A DNA stretch of 64,000 nucleotides from Blastococcus sp. DSM 46786. GTDB taxonomy: Bacteria > Actinomycetota > Actinomycetes > Mycobacteriales > Geodermatophilaceae. The stretch lies in the NCBI RefSeq assembly GCF_900109665.1, contig NZ_FOAO01000011.1:47269-111268 (forward strand), written 5' to 3'. Shown one piece after another: positions 42,511 to 51,059 of this stretch (the first letter of the stretch is position 1; each line of letters starts with the position of its first letter). Made by a program: the position numbers and the translations under genes. The notes below the pieces were generated by a model. That model was not told the DNA's origin. It did no database searches and saw only the letters and a program-made list of their open reading frames with translations.

Positions 42511-43596
42511 ATGGCAGAGGGACGCCCGCTCGTGGTCAGCCTCGTCGTCGGCGAGGGCCTCGTCGCCAGCTTCGGGCTGGGGGTGAGCAACGAGGTGTTC
42601 GGCTACGAGCGCCCGGAGATCGGCCTGCCCCGCTTCGACTTCGCGCTGGTCGCCGAGCACCCGGGCGTCCTGCGCACGGACACCGGCATCGGCATCCTCG
42701 TCGAGCACGGCCTCGACCGGCTGGACCGGTCCGACATCGTGCTGGTGACCGCCTGGGAGGTGGTCGACCGATTGCCGTCACCGGCGCTGCTGGACGCGCT
42801 CCGGCGCGCCCACGCCCGGGGCGCGATCCTGGTGAGCCACTGCACGGGCGTCTTCGCCCTGGCCGCCACCGGTCTGCTCGACGGGATGCGCGTGACCACG
42901 CACTGGCGCTACGCCGGCGAGCTCGCCGCCCGCTATCCGCAGCTCGACGTCGACCCGGCGGTGCTCTACGTCGACAACGGGCGCATCCTCACCGGAGCGG
43001 GCACGGCGGCCGGCGTCGACGCGCTGCTGCACCTGGTCCGCCGGGAGTGGGGCGCCGCCGCGGCGAACGCGCTGGCCCGGGAGATGGTCGTCCCGCCGCA
43101 CCGCGACGGCGGGCAGGCGCAGTTCATCGACGCCCCGGTCCCCGCCTGCTCCGACGACCTGCTCGGCCTGGTGCTGGAGTGGGCCGGCCACCACCTCGCC
43201 GAGGACCTCTCCGTCGACGTCCTCGCCCGGCGGGCGCTCATGAGCCCGCGCAGCTTCGCCCGGCGGTTCAAGGCCACCACCGGCACGACGCCGCACGCCT
43301 GGCTGCTCGCGCAGCGGCTGGCGGCGGCCGAGGAGCTCCTGGAGAACAGCGACGCCCCGGTCGAGGAGATCGCCCGGCTGGTCGGGTTCGGGACGGCGGC
43401 GGGGCTCCGCGAGCAGTTCACCCGCCGGCGCGGGGTCTCTCCCCGGGCCTACCGGCAGACCTTCCGGGCCCGTGCGGTGTCACGCCTCGGGACGGCGCCG
43501 GTGCAGCTGGACGGGCACCGGCCCGGCAAGGGCGGGGCTGGCCGGGTGGGGGGCGACCAGGCCCTGGTCCAGCCGCAACTCGGCCAGCCGGCGTAG
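42511..43596 (+). CDS. GlxA-type AraC-family regulator with DJ-1/PfpI-like sensor domain
   Basis: A 361-residue regulator. The N-terminal DJ-1/PfpI-like domain (about 5-180) has the nucleophile-elbow region [20 protein letters not shown]. The C-terminal AraC DNA-binding domain (about 215-320: [37 protein letters not shown] and [24 protein letters not shown]) has two HTH motifs. CATAGT is 6 nt before the ATG (leaderless). The last 38 residues are Gly/Gln/Pro-rich and are encoded antisense to the end of the convergent gene (117-bp overlap). The effector is unknown. Confidence 0.88.
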   Translation: MAEGRPLVVSLVVGEGLVASFGLGVSNEVFGYERPEIGLPRFDFALVAEHPGVLRTDTGIGILVEHGLDRLDRSDIVLVTAWEVVDRLPSPALLDALRRAHARGAILVSHCTGVFALAATGLLDGMRVTTHWRYAGELAARYPQLDVDPAVLYVDNGRILTGAGTAAGVDALLHLVRREWGAAAANALAREMVVPPHRDGGQAQFIDAPVPACSDDLLGLVLEWAGHHLAEDLSVDVLARRALMSPRSFARRFKATTGTTPHAWLLAQRLAAAEELLENSDAPVEEIARLVGFGTAAGLREQFTRRRGVSPRAYRQTFRARAVSRLGTAPVQLDGHRPGKGGAGRVGGDQALVQPQLGQPA

Positions 43597-44382
43597 CTCG
43601 GCGTACGCCGGGCCACCGAGCAGCGCGACCAGCTCCGCGGCGTAGGTCTCGACCAGGGGCTCGGGGGAGACGTGCGCGGTCGGGGAGCCGGTGCACCACC
43701 AGTGCAGGTCGTGGCCGCCGGGCCCCCACCCGCGCCGGTCGAACTCGCCGATCGTCGACACCAGCACGCGCGTGCCGTCGGGCCGGTCCGCGTGCTCCTG
43801 CTCGCGGCGCACCGGCAGCTGCCAGCAGACGTCCGGCTTGGTCGTGAGGGGGTGCAGCCCGGTGCGCAGCGCCATCCGGTGCAGCGCGCACCCCGTGCCG
43901 CCGGCGAACCCGGGGCGGTTGAGGAAGACGCAGGCGCCGTCCACCACGCGGGTCCGCAGCGACCGCACGGGTCCGCCGGCGTCGTCGGCGGTGCGCCCGT
44001 CCTCCGGTTCCTCGGGGGTGCGCCCGTCCTCCGGTTCCTCGGGGGTGCGCCCGTCCTCCGGTTCCTCGGCGTCGTCCTCCTCGGTCCACGCGCCGCGTCC
44101 GACGCGGGCGAGCTGCCAGTCCTCGTCGGTCAGGTCGGCCACCGCGGCGGTGACCCGGTGCAGGTCGTCCTCGTCGGTGAAGAACGCGCCGTGGCTGCAG
44201 CAGCCGTCGTCCGCACGCCCCTCGACCACCCCCGCGCAGCCCCGGCCGAACACGCAGGTCCACGCCGACGTGAGCCAGGTCAGGTCGGCGCGGACGACGT
44301 GCCCGGGATCGGCCGGGTCGGGGAACTCCACCCACTCCCGGGCGAAGTCGGGGGCGACCTCGTCGGGGGGCTCGTTCTCCAC
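43480..44382 (-). CDS. Conserved Cys-cluster protein (Rv0495c-like)
   Basis: A 300-residue protein that resembles in position the M. tuberculosis Rv0495c family and has a YkgJ/DUF3109-like Cys cluster: [42 protein letters not shown] and [10 protein letters not shown] Zn or Fe-S centre is likely. Residues about 105-131 are three copies of EEPEDGRTP encoded by a 27-bp tandem repeat, an acidic linker insertion. GTG 44382 is 6 nt after TACGCT on the minus strand (leaderless). The C-terminal 39 codons overlap the convergent AraC-family gene. Confidence 0.8.
   Translation of the reverse strand: MENEPPDEVAPDFAREWVEFPDPADPGHVVRADLTWLTSAWTCVFGRGCAGVVEGRADDGCCSHGAFFTDEDDLHRVTAAVADLTDEDWQLARVGRGAWTEEDDAEEPEDGRTPEEPEDGRTPEEPEDGRTADDAGGPVRSLRTRVVDGACVFLNRPGFAGGTGCALHRMALRTGLHPLTTKPDVCWQLPVRREQEHADRPDGTRVLVSTIGEFDRRGWGPGGHDLHWWCTGSPTAHVSPEPLVETYAAELVALLGGPAYAELRRLAELRLDQGLVAPHPASPALAGPVPVQLHRRRPEA
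43991..44070 (-). repeat. 27-bp tandem repeat, 2.9 copies, coding for EEPEDGRTP units
   Basis: Units at 43991-44017 and 44018-44044 are identical, and 44045-44070 continues the same sequence. The repeat is in frame and expands an acidic surface linker between the Cys-cluster halves. Perfect identity suggests recent or ongoing slippage. Confidence 0.92.
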
Positions 44383-44471
44383 CGGGCCAGCGTAGAAGGG
44401 CCCCCTGCTCCCGCTCCGCTCACCGCCTCGCGGTGGGGCCCGGCAGGGTGACGTCCGGCAGAATCGGCCGC

Positions 44472-45416
44472 ATGCGGCTGGGTGTGCTGGACGTCGGCTC
44501 GAACACGGTGCACCTGCTGGTGGTGGACGCCCACCGCGGTGCGCACCCCACGCCGATGCACGACGACCGCTGGCTGCTGCGGCTCGCCGAGCAGATCGGG
44601 GACGACGGGATGCTGTCCAAGGCGGGGGAGAAGGCGCTCCTGCGGGCGGTGCAGAACGCCTGCGACCAGGCCGAGAAGCAGGGCTGCGAGGAACTGCTCG
44701 CGATGGTCACCTCCGCCATCCGCGATGCGGCCAACGGCCTCGAGGTGCTCGACCGCGTCCGGGAGCGGACCGGCGTCGAAATGCAGGTCCTCAGCGGTGA
44801 GGACGAGGCCCGGCTGACCTTCCTCGCCGTCCGCCGGTGGTTCGGCTGGAGCGCGGGGCGGCTGCTGGTCTTCGACATCGGCGGCGGCTCGCTCGAGCTC
44901 GCCAGCGGCGTCGACGAGGACCCGGACGTCGCCCTGTCCCTGCCGCTCGGCGCCGGTCGCATGACCCGGCGCTTCCTGCCCGGGGCGCAGCGGGGCGGAC
45001 GACCGGATCTGGCGGCGCTCGACGAACTCGCGGAGTACGCCGACGCGCTGATCGAGCCGGCTGCGGGGAAGCTCCGCGACGTCGGGACGCCGGACCTGGT
45101 GGCAGCCACCAGCAAGACCTTCCGCACCCTCGCCCGCCTGACCGGCGCCGCCCCCTACTCGGCGGGGCTGCAGGTGCCGCGCGAACTCACCGCCGACGGG
45201 CTGGGGCAGCTGGTCGGCTTCATCTCGCGGATCGAGAGCTCGGCGCTGGCCGAGCTCCGAGGGGTCTCACCCGACCGCGCGCACCAGGTTCCCGCTGGAG
45301 CGGTTGTCGCTGCCGCAACTCTGCGTGCGCTGGACGTACGGTGCGTGAAGATCTGTCCGTGGGCGCTGCGCGAGGGAGTCATCCTCCGCCGGCTGGACTC
45401 GTTGGGAGGGGCGTGA
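44472..45416 (+). CDS. Ppx/GppA exopolyphosphatase-family protein
   Basis: A 314-residue protein of the ASKHA-fold exopolyphosphatase/guanosine pentaphosphate phosphatase family. Landmarks are [34 protein letters not shown], the phosphate-binding [16 protein letters not shown] and the catalytic Glu in [10 protein letters not shown]. It is of the short form without the C-terminal HD domain, as for Rv0496. It may hydrolyse polyphosphate or pppGpp. ATG 44472 lies 7 nt after CAGAAT; the frame extends upstream to 44433 without a better start. Confidence 0.9.
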   Translation: MRLGVLDVGSNTVHLLVVDAHRGAHPTPMHDDRWLLRLAEQIGDDGMLSKAGEKALLRAVQNACDQAEKQGCEELLAMVTSAIRDAANGLEVLDRVRERTGVEMQVLSGEDEARLTFLAVRRWFGWSAGRLLVFDIGGGSLELASGVDEDPDVALSLPLGAGRMTRRFLPGAQRGGRPDLAALDELAEYADALIEPAAGKLRDVGTPDLVAATSKTFRTLARLTGAAPYSAGLQVPRELTADGLGQLVGFISRIESSALAELRGVSPDRAHQVPAGAVVAAATLRALDVRCVKICPWALREGVILRRLDSLGGA

Positions 45417-46201
45417 TGGCCGAACCGGACTGGAACCCGGACACGGGAGGACGCTCGCTCGCCGAGATCCTGCGCGAGGCCGGCATCGAGTCCGCCGCCC
45501 GCACCGCCCGACGCCGGCGTTCCGACGACGACGACGACACGGGCATCCGCCAGCGGCGCGCCGACGCCGGCGCCGACCGGGCCGGCTACGGCCGGCGCCG
45601 CAGCGACCTGCAGGTCCCCGAGCCGGCGCCCGCGGCCGCGCGGGGCAGCCGGCCGGCCGGCCGGGCCGCCGACCCCGTGACCGCCGCGATCCCGGGGCTG
45701 CGGCCCGAACGCAAGCCCGGGGTCCCGCACCCCTCCGGTCCGGTGCCGCCGCTCCGGCGCCCCGCCGAGGCGGCGGAGGCGGCCGGTGCGCAGCGCACGA
45801 CCACCCGCCGGCCCGCCCGCGGGGCGACAGCGGCCGGCGCAGCCCCTCGTGACGGCGTGGCGTCCACCGGGCCGATCCCCGTGGTGCGGGCGGACGACGC
45901 CGACCTCGACGCCACCCCCCGCGAGAGCGCACTGGCCTGGCTCCGCTTCGCCGGCGAGCTGGTCATCGCCCTCGCGGCCGGGGTCGGCATCTACTTCGCC
46001 GCCACCGTGCTCTGGGAGTTGATCCCGCACCTGGCGGTGTTCCTGGCCCCGCTGGCCGTCACCGGGCTCGTGGCCGGGGTGAACCTGTGGCGCGAGCGCC
46101 AGGGCACCGAACCGGTGGGTGCCCGCCTGCTCGCCGTCCTGGTGTTCGCGGGCACCCTGCTCACGATCGCCCCGGCGGCGACGCTCCTCGCGACCTCCTG
46201 A
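45416..46201 (+). CDS. Actinobacterial membrane protein with long disordered N-terminus (Rv0497-like)
   Basis: The first about 160 of 261 residues are charged and low-complexity: RSLAEILREAGIESAARTARRRRSDDDDDTG, then Arg/Pro/Ala-rich sequence. Two to three membrane segments follow (LVIALAAGVGIYFAATVLWEL, LAVFLAPLAVTGLVAGV, LLAVLVFAGTLLTIAP). The SLAEILREAGI motif near the N-terminus is shared with other actinobacterial envelope proteins. Position after Ppx/GppA matches Rv0497. The ATG overlaps the Ppx stop (TGATG). Function is unknown; disordered Arg/Asp regions could be phosphorylated. Confidence 0.85.
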   Translation: MAEPDWNPDTGGRSLAEILREAGIESAARTARRRRSDDDDDTGIRQRRADAGADRAGYGRRRSDLQVPEPAPAAARGSRPAGRAADPVTAAIPGLRPERKPGVPHPSGPVPPLRRPAEAAEAAGAQRTTTRRPARGATAAGAAPRDGVASTGPIPVVRADDADLDATPRESALAWLRFAGELVIALAAGVGIYFAATVLWELIPHLAVFLAPLAVTGLVAGVNLWRERQGTEPVGARLLAVLVFAGTLLTIAPAATLLATS

Positions 46202-46208
46202 CCGCCGG

Positions 46209-46775
46209 TCAGGCGTCGGCCGGCTCGGCGTCGCGCGACGGGGCGAACTCCTCCACGATCGCCGCCCCGAAGGCGTCGAGGTCGTCGGGCTTGCGGCTGG
46301 TCACCAGGTTGCCGTCGACCACGACCTCCTCGTCCACCCAGTCGGCGCCCGCGTTGCGCAGGTCGGTCTGCAGCGAGGGCCAGGAGGTCATCCGGCGGCC
46401 GCGGACCACACCGGCCTCGATCAGCACCCACGGGGCGTGGCAGATCGCGGCCACCGGCTTCCCCGCGTCGAAGAACGCCTTCACGAAGGTCACCGCGTCG
46501 GCGTCCGCGCGCACGAAGTCCCCGTTGATGACGCCGCCGGGCAGGACCAGGGCCGCGTAGTCGTCGGGGTCGGCCGAGCCGAGGTCGGTGTCGACCGTGC
46601 GCCGCTCGCCCTTGTCGATGTGGTCGTAGGCGGTGATCGTCCCCGTCGAGAACGACACCAGCTCCGGCTCGGCGCCGGCCTCCTCGAGCGCCTGCCAGGG
46701 GCGGTCCAACTCGACCTGCTCCACACCGTCGGTAGCCAGCACGGCCACCCTCATCCCGTCCAGTTCTCCTGCCAT
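46209..46775 (-). CDS. DJ-1/PfpI family protein
   Basis: A 188-residue protein of the PfpI/YhbO group: MRVAVLATDGVEQVELDRPWQALEEAGAE at the start, GGVINGDFVRAD, the nucleophile elbow VAAICHAPWVLIEAGVV with the reactive Cys, and RRMTSWPSLQTDLRNAGADWVDEEVV. Members act as deglycases, chaperones or glyoxalases in stress; the exact activity is not certain. The start at 46775 fits family alignment; ATG 46754 with AGGAG upstream is an alternative. It is convergent with the Rv0497-like gene. Confidence 0.9.
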   Translation of the reverse strand: MAGELDGMRVAVLATDGVEQVELDRPWQALEEAGAEPELVSFSTGTITAYDHIDKGERRTVDTDLGSADPDDYAALVLPGGVINGDFVRADADAVTFVKAFFDAGKPVAAICHAPWVLIEAGVVRGRRMTSWPSLQTDLRNAGADWVDEEVVVDGNLVTSRKPDDLDAFGAAIVEEFAPSRDAEPADA

Positions 46776-46834
46776 GACGGCGGCGCTACCCGGCGCCCGG
46801 AGCCGGCACACGCCGGAGCACTACGGTTTCGGGC

Positions 46835-47152
46835 GTGCCCGTCCGTCCGCGTGCCCGCCGCGCCCCGATGCCTCCCGTGGGCGCCGCGCGGGGTGTCGGG
46901 GGCGTGGTCGGCCCGGCCGCCGGGCCGGCGTCCGTCCGGTGCCTCGACGTCCGGACGGCGGGCGACGGGGAGCCGGCCGTCGACCCACGACCGATCGCCG
47001 TCACCGGTGAGCGCGCGGCCCGGGACGACCGCGCGCCCGACAGCTGGGAGCCCGTCATGCCCTGGGGAGAACCGACCGAGGAGCAGCGCCGCCTGCCCGC
47101 CGCCGGGCACGCCGTCCGCGGGCAGCTGTCCGTCGCGGTGGTGCGGCCGTGA
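46835..47152 (+). CDS. Hypothetical protein upstream of and coupled to proC (105 aa)
   Basis: The frame starts at GTG 46835, 7 nt after TACGGT (46822-46827), and ends in GTGA overlapping the proC start. The product is Arg/Pro/Ala-rich at the N-terminus (PVRPRARRAPMPPVGAARG), then contains APDSWEPVMPWGEPTEEQRRLPAAGHAVRG. No known domain is recognised. Promoter geometry and translational coupling favour a real gene, but low complexity and high GC leave the possibility that it is only the proC leader. Confidence 0.5.
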   Translation: MPVRPRARRAPMPPVGAARGVGGVVGPAAGPASVRCLDVRTAGDGEPAVDPRPIAVTGERAARDDRAPDSWEPVMPWGEPTEEQRRLPAAGHAVRGQLSVAVVRP

Positions 47153-47967
47153 CCGCGACCGGTCGCCGCGGCCTGGCCGTCGTCGGCGGCGGCAAGATCG
47201 GCGAGGCGCTGCTGTCCGGCCTCGTCCGGCGCGGCGGGGCCGACGGGCTCCTCGTCGTCGAGCGGAGCCCGCAGCGCGCCGCCGAGCTCACCGAGCGCTA
47301 CGGGGTCCCCGCGGTGGGGCTCGCCGACGCCGCGGCCCGGGCGCGGGTGCTGCTGCTGGCGGTGAAGCCGCAGGACATCGACACGCTCCTCGGGCTGGTC
47401 GCGGCGCACGTCGACGACGGGCACCTGGTGGTCTCCGTGGCCGCGGGCGTGCCCACGGCGCGCATCGAGGCGGCGCTCCCGCCCGGGGTCCCGGTCGTGC
47501 GCGTCATGCCGAACACCCCGGCGCTCGTGGACGAGGGCATGAGCGTGCTCTCGGCCGGTGCGCACGCGGGGGAGGAGCACCTGGACGAGGCGGAGGCGCT
47601 GCTGGCGGCGGTCGGGCGCGTGCGCCGGGTGCCGGAGTCTCAGCAGGACGCCGTCACCGCGCTGTCGGGGAGCGGGCCCGCCTACTTCTTCTACCTGGTC
47701 GAGGCGATGGTCGACGCGGGCATCCTGCTGGGGCTGCCGCGCGCGCTGGCCGCGGACCTCATAGTCCAGACGGCGCTGGGTGCGGCGGTGATGATGCGCG
47801 ACTCCGGCGAGCACCCGGTCCAGTTGCGCGAGGCGGTCTCCAGCCCCGGTGGCACGACGATCGCCGCGATCCGGGAGCTGGAGAAGCACGGCGTCCGGGC
47901 GGCGCTCATGGCCGCGATCGAGGCGGCGCACGCGCGCTCGGTGGAGCTGGGCCGGGACGCGACCTGA
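47149..47967 (+). CDS. proC: Pyrroline-5-carboxylate reductase ProC
   Basis: Last step of proline synthesis, NAD(P)H-dependent reduction of pyrroline-5-carboxylate. The 272 residues contain the Rossmann loop VVGGGKIGEALLSGL, VKPQDIDTLL, VRVMPNTPALVDEGM and the family signature AVTALSGSGPAYFFYLVEAMVDAGILLGL with the C-terminal SPGGTTIAAI. The GTG overlaps the stop of the upstream frame. Position before the bldC-like gene equals Rv0500-Rv0500A. Confidence 0.97.
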   Translation: MTATGRRGLAVVGGGKIGEALLSGLVRRGGADGLLVVERSPQRAAELTERYGVPAVGLADAAARARVLLLAVKPQDIDTLLGLVAAHVDDGHLVVSVAAGVPTARIEAALPPGVPVVRVMPNTPALVDEGMSVLSAGAHAGEEHLDEAEALLAAVGRVRRVPESQQDAVTALSGSGPAYFFYLVEAMVDAGILLGLPRALAADLIVQTALGAAVMMRDSGEHPVQLREAVSSPGGTTIAAIRELEKHGVRAALMAAIEAAHARSVELGRDAT

Positions 47968-48311
47968 CGACAAGTCCTGACGTCGACACGGCAGGACGCG
48001 GTGCCGGCGCCTTCCCGTGTCGACAGGTCGACGCGCACCGGGCGTGAGTGGGCGAACACGATAGTGCACATCGGGGCGGATCTGCACCACCCTGCGTCAC
48101 TGAGTTCTCACCGTGTCGCGAAACGCGCCGGAACGCGTGTGCACCGTGTTGCATAGGTGTAGTTCTGCCTAGGACGGACCGGTCCGCCTGTTCGTTTCAC
48201 CCATCGCTTCAGTCACGCCCGCCCCCTTACTCTCAGTACCAGCGCGTGCGTGTTCAGTTGCCGGTGGGGAAGCCGGCGCCACGACACGAGCTAGGTTCCG
48301 GAGACGAAGAC
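47968..48311. other. Intergenic region between proC and bldC (344 bp)
   Basis: No gene is supported. A perfect 10-bp inverted repeat GTCGACACGG/CCGTGTCGAC (47982-47991 with 48015-48024) follows proC and probably ends its transcript. The rest, less GC-rich around 48100-48240, is a long promoter/leader region for bldC with AT-richer tracts (TTGCATAGGTGTAG near 48150); exact promoters cannot be assigned by eye. Confidence 0.55.
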
Positions 48312-48656
48312 ATGACCATGCCCCAGCGCCACGCTGCCGCCACCGTCGTCCGTCCGGGGATGCCCATGCCCCGTCAGATGGGTCGCCCGATGAGCGCCGC
48401 GGCGGTCGCCCGCCCCGTGCCGGCCCAGCACCCCGCCGCCATGCCGATCGGCCGCCCGGCCGTCCCGGCCCCCCGCGCCGCCGTCACCTTCCTGACCGTC
48501 GCCGAGGTCGCCTCGATGATGCGCGTCTCCAAGATGACCGTGTACCGCCTCGTCCACGCCGGTGAGCTCTCCGCCGTCCGCGTCGGCCGCTCGTTCCGCG
48601 TGCCGGAGCGCGCCGTGCAGGACTACCTGCGCGACGCCTACACCGACATCGCCTGA
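48312..48656 (+). CDS. bldC: BldC-family MerR-type DNA-binding protein
   Basis: BldC is a small winged-HTH developmental regulator that binds DNA as head-to-tail multimers. Here 114 residues: an extra N-terminal region of about 58 residues rich in Met, Pro, Ala and Arg (e.g. RPGMPMPRQMGRPMSAAAVA), then the conserved domain FLTVAEVASMMRVSKMTVYRLVHAGELSAVRVGRSFRVPE followed by AVQDYLRDAY. Streptomyces BldC is only about 68 residues, so the extension is notable. GGAG lies 9 nt before the ATG. The gene is followed by the basic 32-residue protein as in M. tuberculosis Rv0500A-Rv0500B. Confidence 0.9.
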   Translation: MTMPQRHAAATVVRPGMPMPRQMGRPMSAAAVARPVPAQHPAAMPIGRPAVPAPRAAVTFLTVAEVASMMRVSKMTVYRLVHAGELSAVRVGRSFRVPERAVQDYLRDAYTDIA

Positions 48657-48684
48657 TCGCTTCACCCGACATCGCCCGAGTGCC

Positions 48685-48822
48685 CTGTCGCGCCGAGTGG
48701 GCCCGGAGGGGTCCGCGCAGGCGTGACGAAACGGCTCAGCGCGACAGGGGCACGGCCGGTGGCCGCGGGGTCGCCCGGAGGGTGATGGTGTCATCGCCCG
48801 CGGTGTCGCCCGGAGGGTGACG
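48685..48822. repeat. Family B hairpin element, copy 3 (after bldC)
   Basis: It begins CTGTCGCGCCGAGTGGGCCC and shares GGAGGGGTCCGCG and CGGCTCAG with the copy at 32.3 kb. CTGTCGCGC and GCGCGACAG form an outer 9-bp inverted repeat (48685-48747 span). Two tandem hairpins of type GTCGCCC-GGA-GGGTGAC follow (48770-48786 and 48805-48821), related to the family B stem with G-T wobbles. The element fills the bldC-48937 gap. Confidence 0.8.
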
Positions 48823-48936
48823 GTGTTCCAGCATCGCCGCGGGGTGGCTCGGGTACGCTCGGTCGCCGGGCGACGGCAGGGCAGGCTCCTGCGGCCGCGT
48901 TCGAGCTGATCATTTCGCGAAGTCGGGAGAGCACAC

Positions 48937-49035
48937 GTGGGTTCGGTCATCAAGAAGCGGCGCAAGCGGATGGCGAAGAAGAAGCACCGCAAGCTGCTGA
49001 AGAAGACGCGCGTCCAGCGCCGCAACAAGAAGTGA
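48937..49035 (+). CDS. Very basic 32-residue protein (AURKAIP1/COX24-domain, Rv0500B-like)
   Basis: The peptide begins [19 protein letters not shown] and ends VQRRNKK, with more than half Lys/Arg. It matches the tiny AURKAIP1/COX24-domain proteins conserved across actinobacteria immediately after the bldC-like gene. Homologues are thought to be ribosome-associated (bS22-like in mycobacteria), which fits its charge. GGGAG lies 8 nt before the GTG start. It is too short for standard gene callers but well supported by conservation from memory. Confidence 0.9.
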   Translation: MGSVIKKRRKRMAKKKHRKLLKKTRVQRRNKK

Positions 49036-49045
49036 GCTGAGGCTC

Positions 49046-50152
49046 GTGCCGCCTGCGGTCGTCCTCGTCACCGGCGTGAGCCGGTGGCTGGGTGGCGCGC
49101 TGGCGGCCGAGCTCGCCTCCGACCCGCGCATCCAGCGGGTCATCGGGGTGGACACGGTCCCCCCGTCGCCGGCCATGCTGCGCCGGTTGGGTCGCACCGA
49201 GTTCGTCCGGGCCGACATCCGCAACCCGTTGATCGGCAAGGTCATCGCGGCGGCGTCGGTCGACACCGTCGTGCACATGAACATCAGCTCCACGCCGGCC
49301 GGCTCCGGCGGGCGGGTGCCGATGAAGGAGCTCAACGTCATCGGCACCATGCAGCTGCTGGCGGCCTGCCAGCGGGCGTCGTCGGTGCGCCGTTTCGTGC
49401 TGAAGTCGACCAGCGCCGTCTACGGCGCCTCGTCGCGCGACCCCGCCGTCTTCACCGAGGCCATGCAGGCGCGGCAGGTGCCCTCCGGCGGTTTCGCCCG
49501 GGACAGCGTCGACATCGAGGGCTACGTGCGCTCCTTCGGCCGCCGCCGGCCCGACGTCGACGTGGCCGTGCTCCGGTTCACCAACTTCATCGGTCCGCGC
49601 ATCGACTCGCTGCTGACCGGCTTCCTGCGCATGCCGCTGGTGCCGACGGCCCTGGGCTACGACGCCCGGGTGCAGCTGCTGCACGAGGACGACGCGCTCG
49701 CGGTGCTGACGCGGGCGACCACCGGCGACTTCGCCGGCACCGTGAACGTGGGCGGCGAGGGCACCCTCCTGCTGTCGCAGGCCATCCGCCGGCTCGGTCG
49801 CATCGAGCTGCCACTGCCCACGCCGGCCCTGGGCTCGGTCGGCCGGCTGTCGCGCCGGTTCGGCTTCGTCGACTACTCCCCGGAGCAGATGCGCTTCCTG
49901 AACTTCGGCCGCGTGGTCGACACGACGGTGCTGCGCCGCGACTTCGGCTACACCCCGCGCTACACCACCGCGGCCGCGCTGGCCGACTACGCGACCACCG
50001 TGCCGCCGGTCCTCGACCCGGCCGCCGTCCGGACGGTGGGCGGTGGGCTGCGGTCGGTGCTGGGCCGGATCGGCGACACCGCCTCGGCCGTGGAGCACCG
50101 GTTCCGGCCGGCCCCGCCGTCCCCGGCGCTGCGGGCGGTGCGCGATGCCTGA
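49046..50152 (+). CDS. NAD-dependent epimerase/dehydratase (Rv0501-like)
   Basis: A 368-residue extended-SDR protein: VVLVTGVSRWLGGALAAELASDPRIQRVIGVDT (NAD loop), FVRADIRNPLIGKVI, DTVVHMNISSTPAGSGG, and LKSTSAVYGASSRDPAVFTE around the active site. The usual YxxxK pair is not evident after the Ser/Thr-rich strand, so catalysis may be altered. Family members in mycobacteria are called galE2 without proof of UDP-galactose activity. It overlaps the next gene by a few bases and forms an operon with the acyltransferase. Confidence 0.85.
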   Translation: MPPAVVLVTGVSRWLGGALAAELASDPRIQRVIGVDTVPPSPAMLRRLGRTEFVRADIRNPLIGKVIAAASVDTVVHMNISSTPAGSGGRVPMKELNVIGTMQLLAACQRASSVRRFVLKSTSAVYGASSRDPAVFTEAMQARQVPSGGFARDSVDIEGYVRSFGRRRPDVDVAVLRFTNFIGPRIDSLLTGFLRMPLVPTALGYDARVQLLHEDDALAVLTRATTGDFAGTVNVGGEGTLLLSQAIRRLGRIELPLPTPALGSVGRLSRRFGFVDYSPEQMRFLNFGRVVDTTVLRRDFGYTPRYTTAAALADYATTVPPVLDPAAVRTVGGGLRSVLGRIGDTASAVEHRFRPAPPSPALRAVRDA

Positions 50153-51059
50153 GGCCAGGGTCATCCGGCTGCGCCCCGAGGACGACGAACCCCGCGTGGC
50201 CGCGCCGCCTCCGCCGCCGGGCTGGGAGGAGCAGCTGGCCGGCGGCGTCGACTTCCTGCAGCGCCGGCTGACCGGCGAGTACGAGACCGACGAGTTCGGC
50301 TTCGACCCCGACCTCGCCGACCACCTGCTGCTCCCGGCGCTCCGCCCGCTGTTCCGCCGGTGGTTCCGGGTGGAGACCTTCGGCTTGGACAACGTGCCCG
50401 CCGACAGCGGGGCGCTGGTGGTGGCCAACCACTCCGGGACGCTTCCCATCGACGCGCTGATGACCACGGTGGCCCTGCACGACGAGCACCCGGCGGGCCG
50501 CCGGTTCCGGCTGCTCGGCGCCGACCTGGTCTTCGAGCTGCCGGGGGTCGGCGCGCTGGCCCGCAAGTTCGGCGCCACCCTCGCGTGCAACGAGGACGCC
50601 GAGCGGCTGCTGACCGGCGGCGAGCTGGTGGGCGTCTTCCCCGAGGGCTTCAAGGGCATCGGCAAGCCGTTCCGCGAGCGGTACACGCTGCAGCGCTTCG
50701 GCCGGGGCGGCTTCGTCTCCGCGGCCCTGCGCACCGGGGCGCCGATCATCCCCTGCGCGATCGTGGGCGCCGAGGAGATCTACCCGATGATCGGCAACGC
50801 GCGCACCGCCGCGCGGCTGCTCGGGCTGCCGTACTTCCCGGTCACGCCGACGTTCCCGCTGCTGGGCCCGCTCGGCCTGGTTCCGCTGCCGTCGAAGTGG
50901 CTGATCGCCTTCGGCGCGCCGATCGAGACGGCGTCCTACGGCCCGGCCGCCGCCGAGGACCCCATGCTGGTCTTCAACCTCACCGATCAGGTGCGCGAGA
51001 CCATCCAGCACTCGCTCTACCAGCTGCTGCTGCGCCGGAAGAGCGTCTTCGGCGCCTGA
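50145..51059 (+). CDS. PlsC-type 1-acylglycerol-3-phosphate acyltransferase family protein (Rv0502-like)
   Basis: A 304-residue acyltransferase with the catalytic H-x4-D motif [14 protein letters not shown], the acceptor motif [14 protein letters not shown] and the downstream [18 protein letters not shown] lysophospholipid or other glycerolipid acylation at the membrane is likely. The N-terminal 50 residues are acidic/Pro-rich. The ATG overlaps the epimerase stop by 8 bp. The 3' end overlaps the convergent HAD gene by 43 bp. Confidence 0.9.
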   Translation: MPEARVIRLRPEDDEPRVAAPPPPPGWEEQLAGGVDFLQRRLTGEYETDEFGFDPDLADHLLLPALRPLFRRWFRVETFGLDNVPADSGALVVANHSGTLPIDALMTTVALHDEHPAGRRFRLLGADLVFELPGVGALARKFGATLACNEDAERLLTGGELVGVFPEGFKGIGKPFRERYTLQRFGRGGFVSAALRTGAPIIPCAIVGAEEIYPMIGNARTAARLLGLPYFPVTPTFPLLGPLGLVPLPSKWLIAFGAPIETASYGPAAAEDPMLVFNLTDQVRETIQHSLYQLLLRRKSVFGA

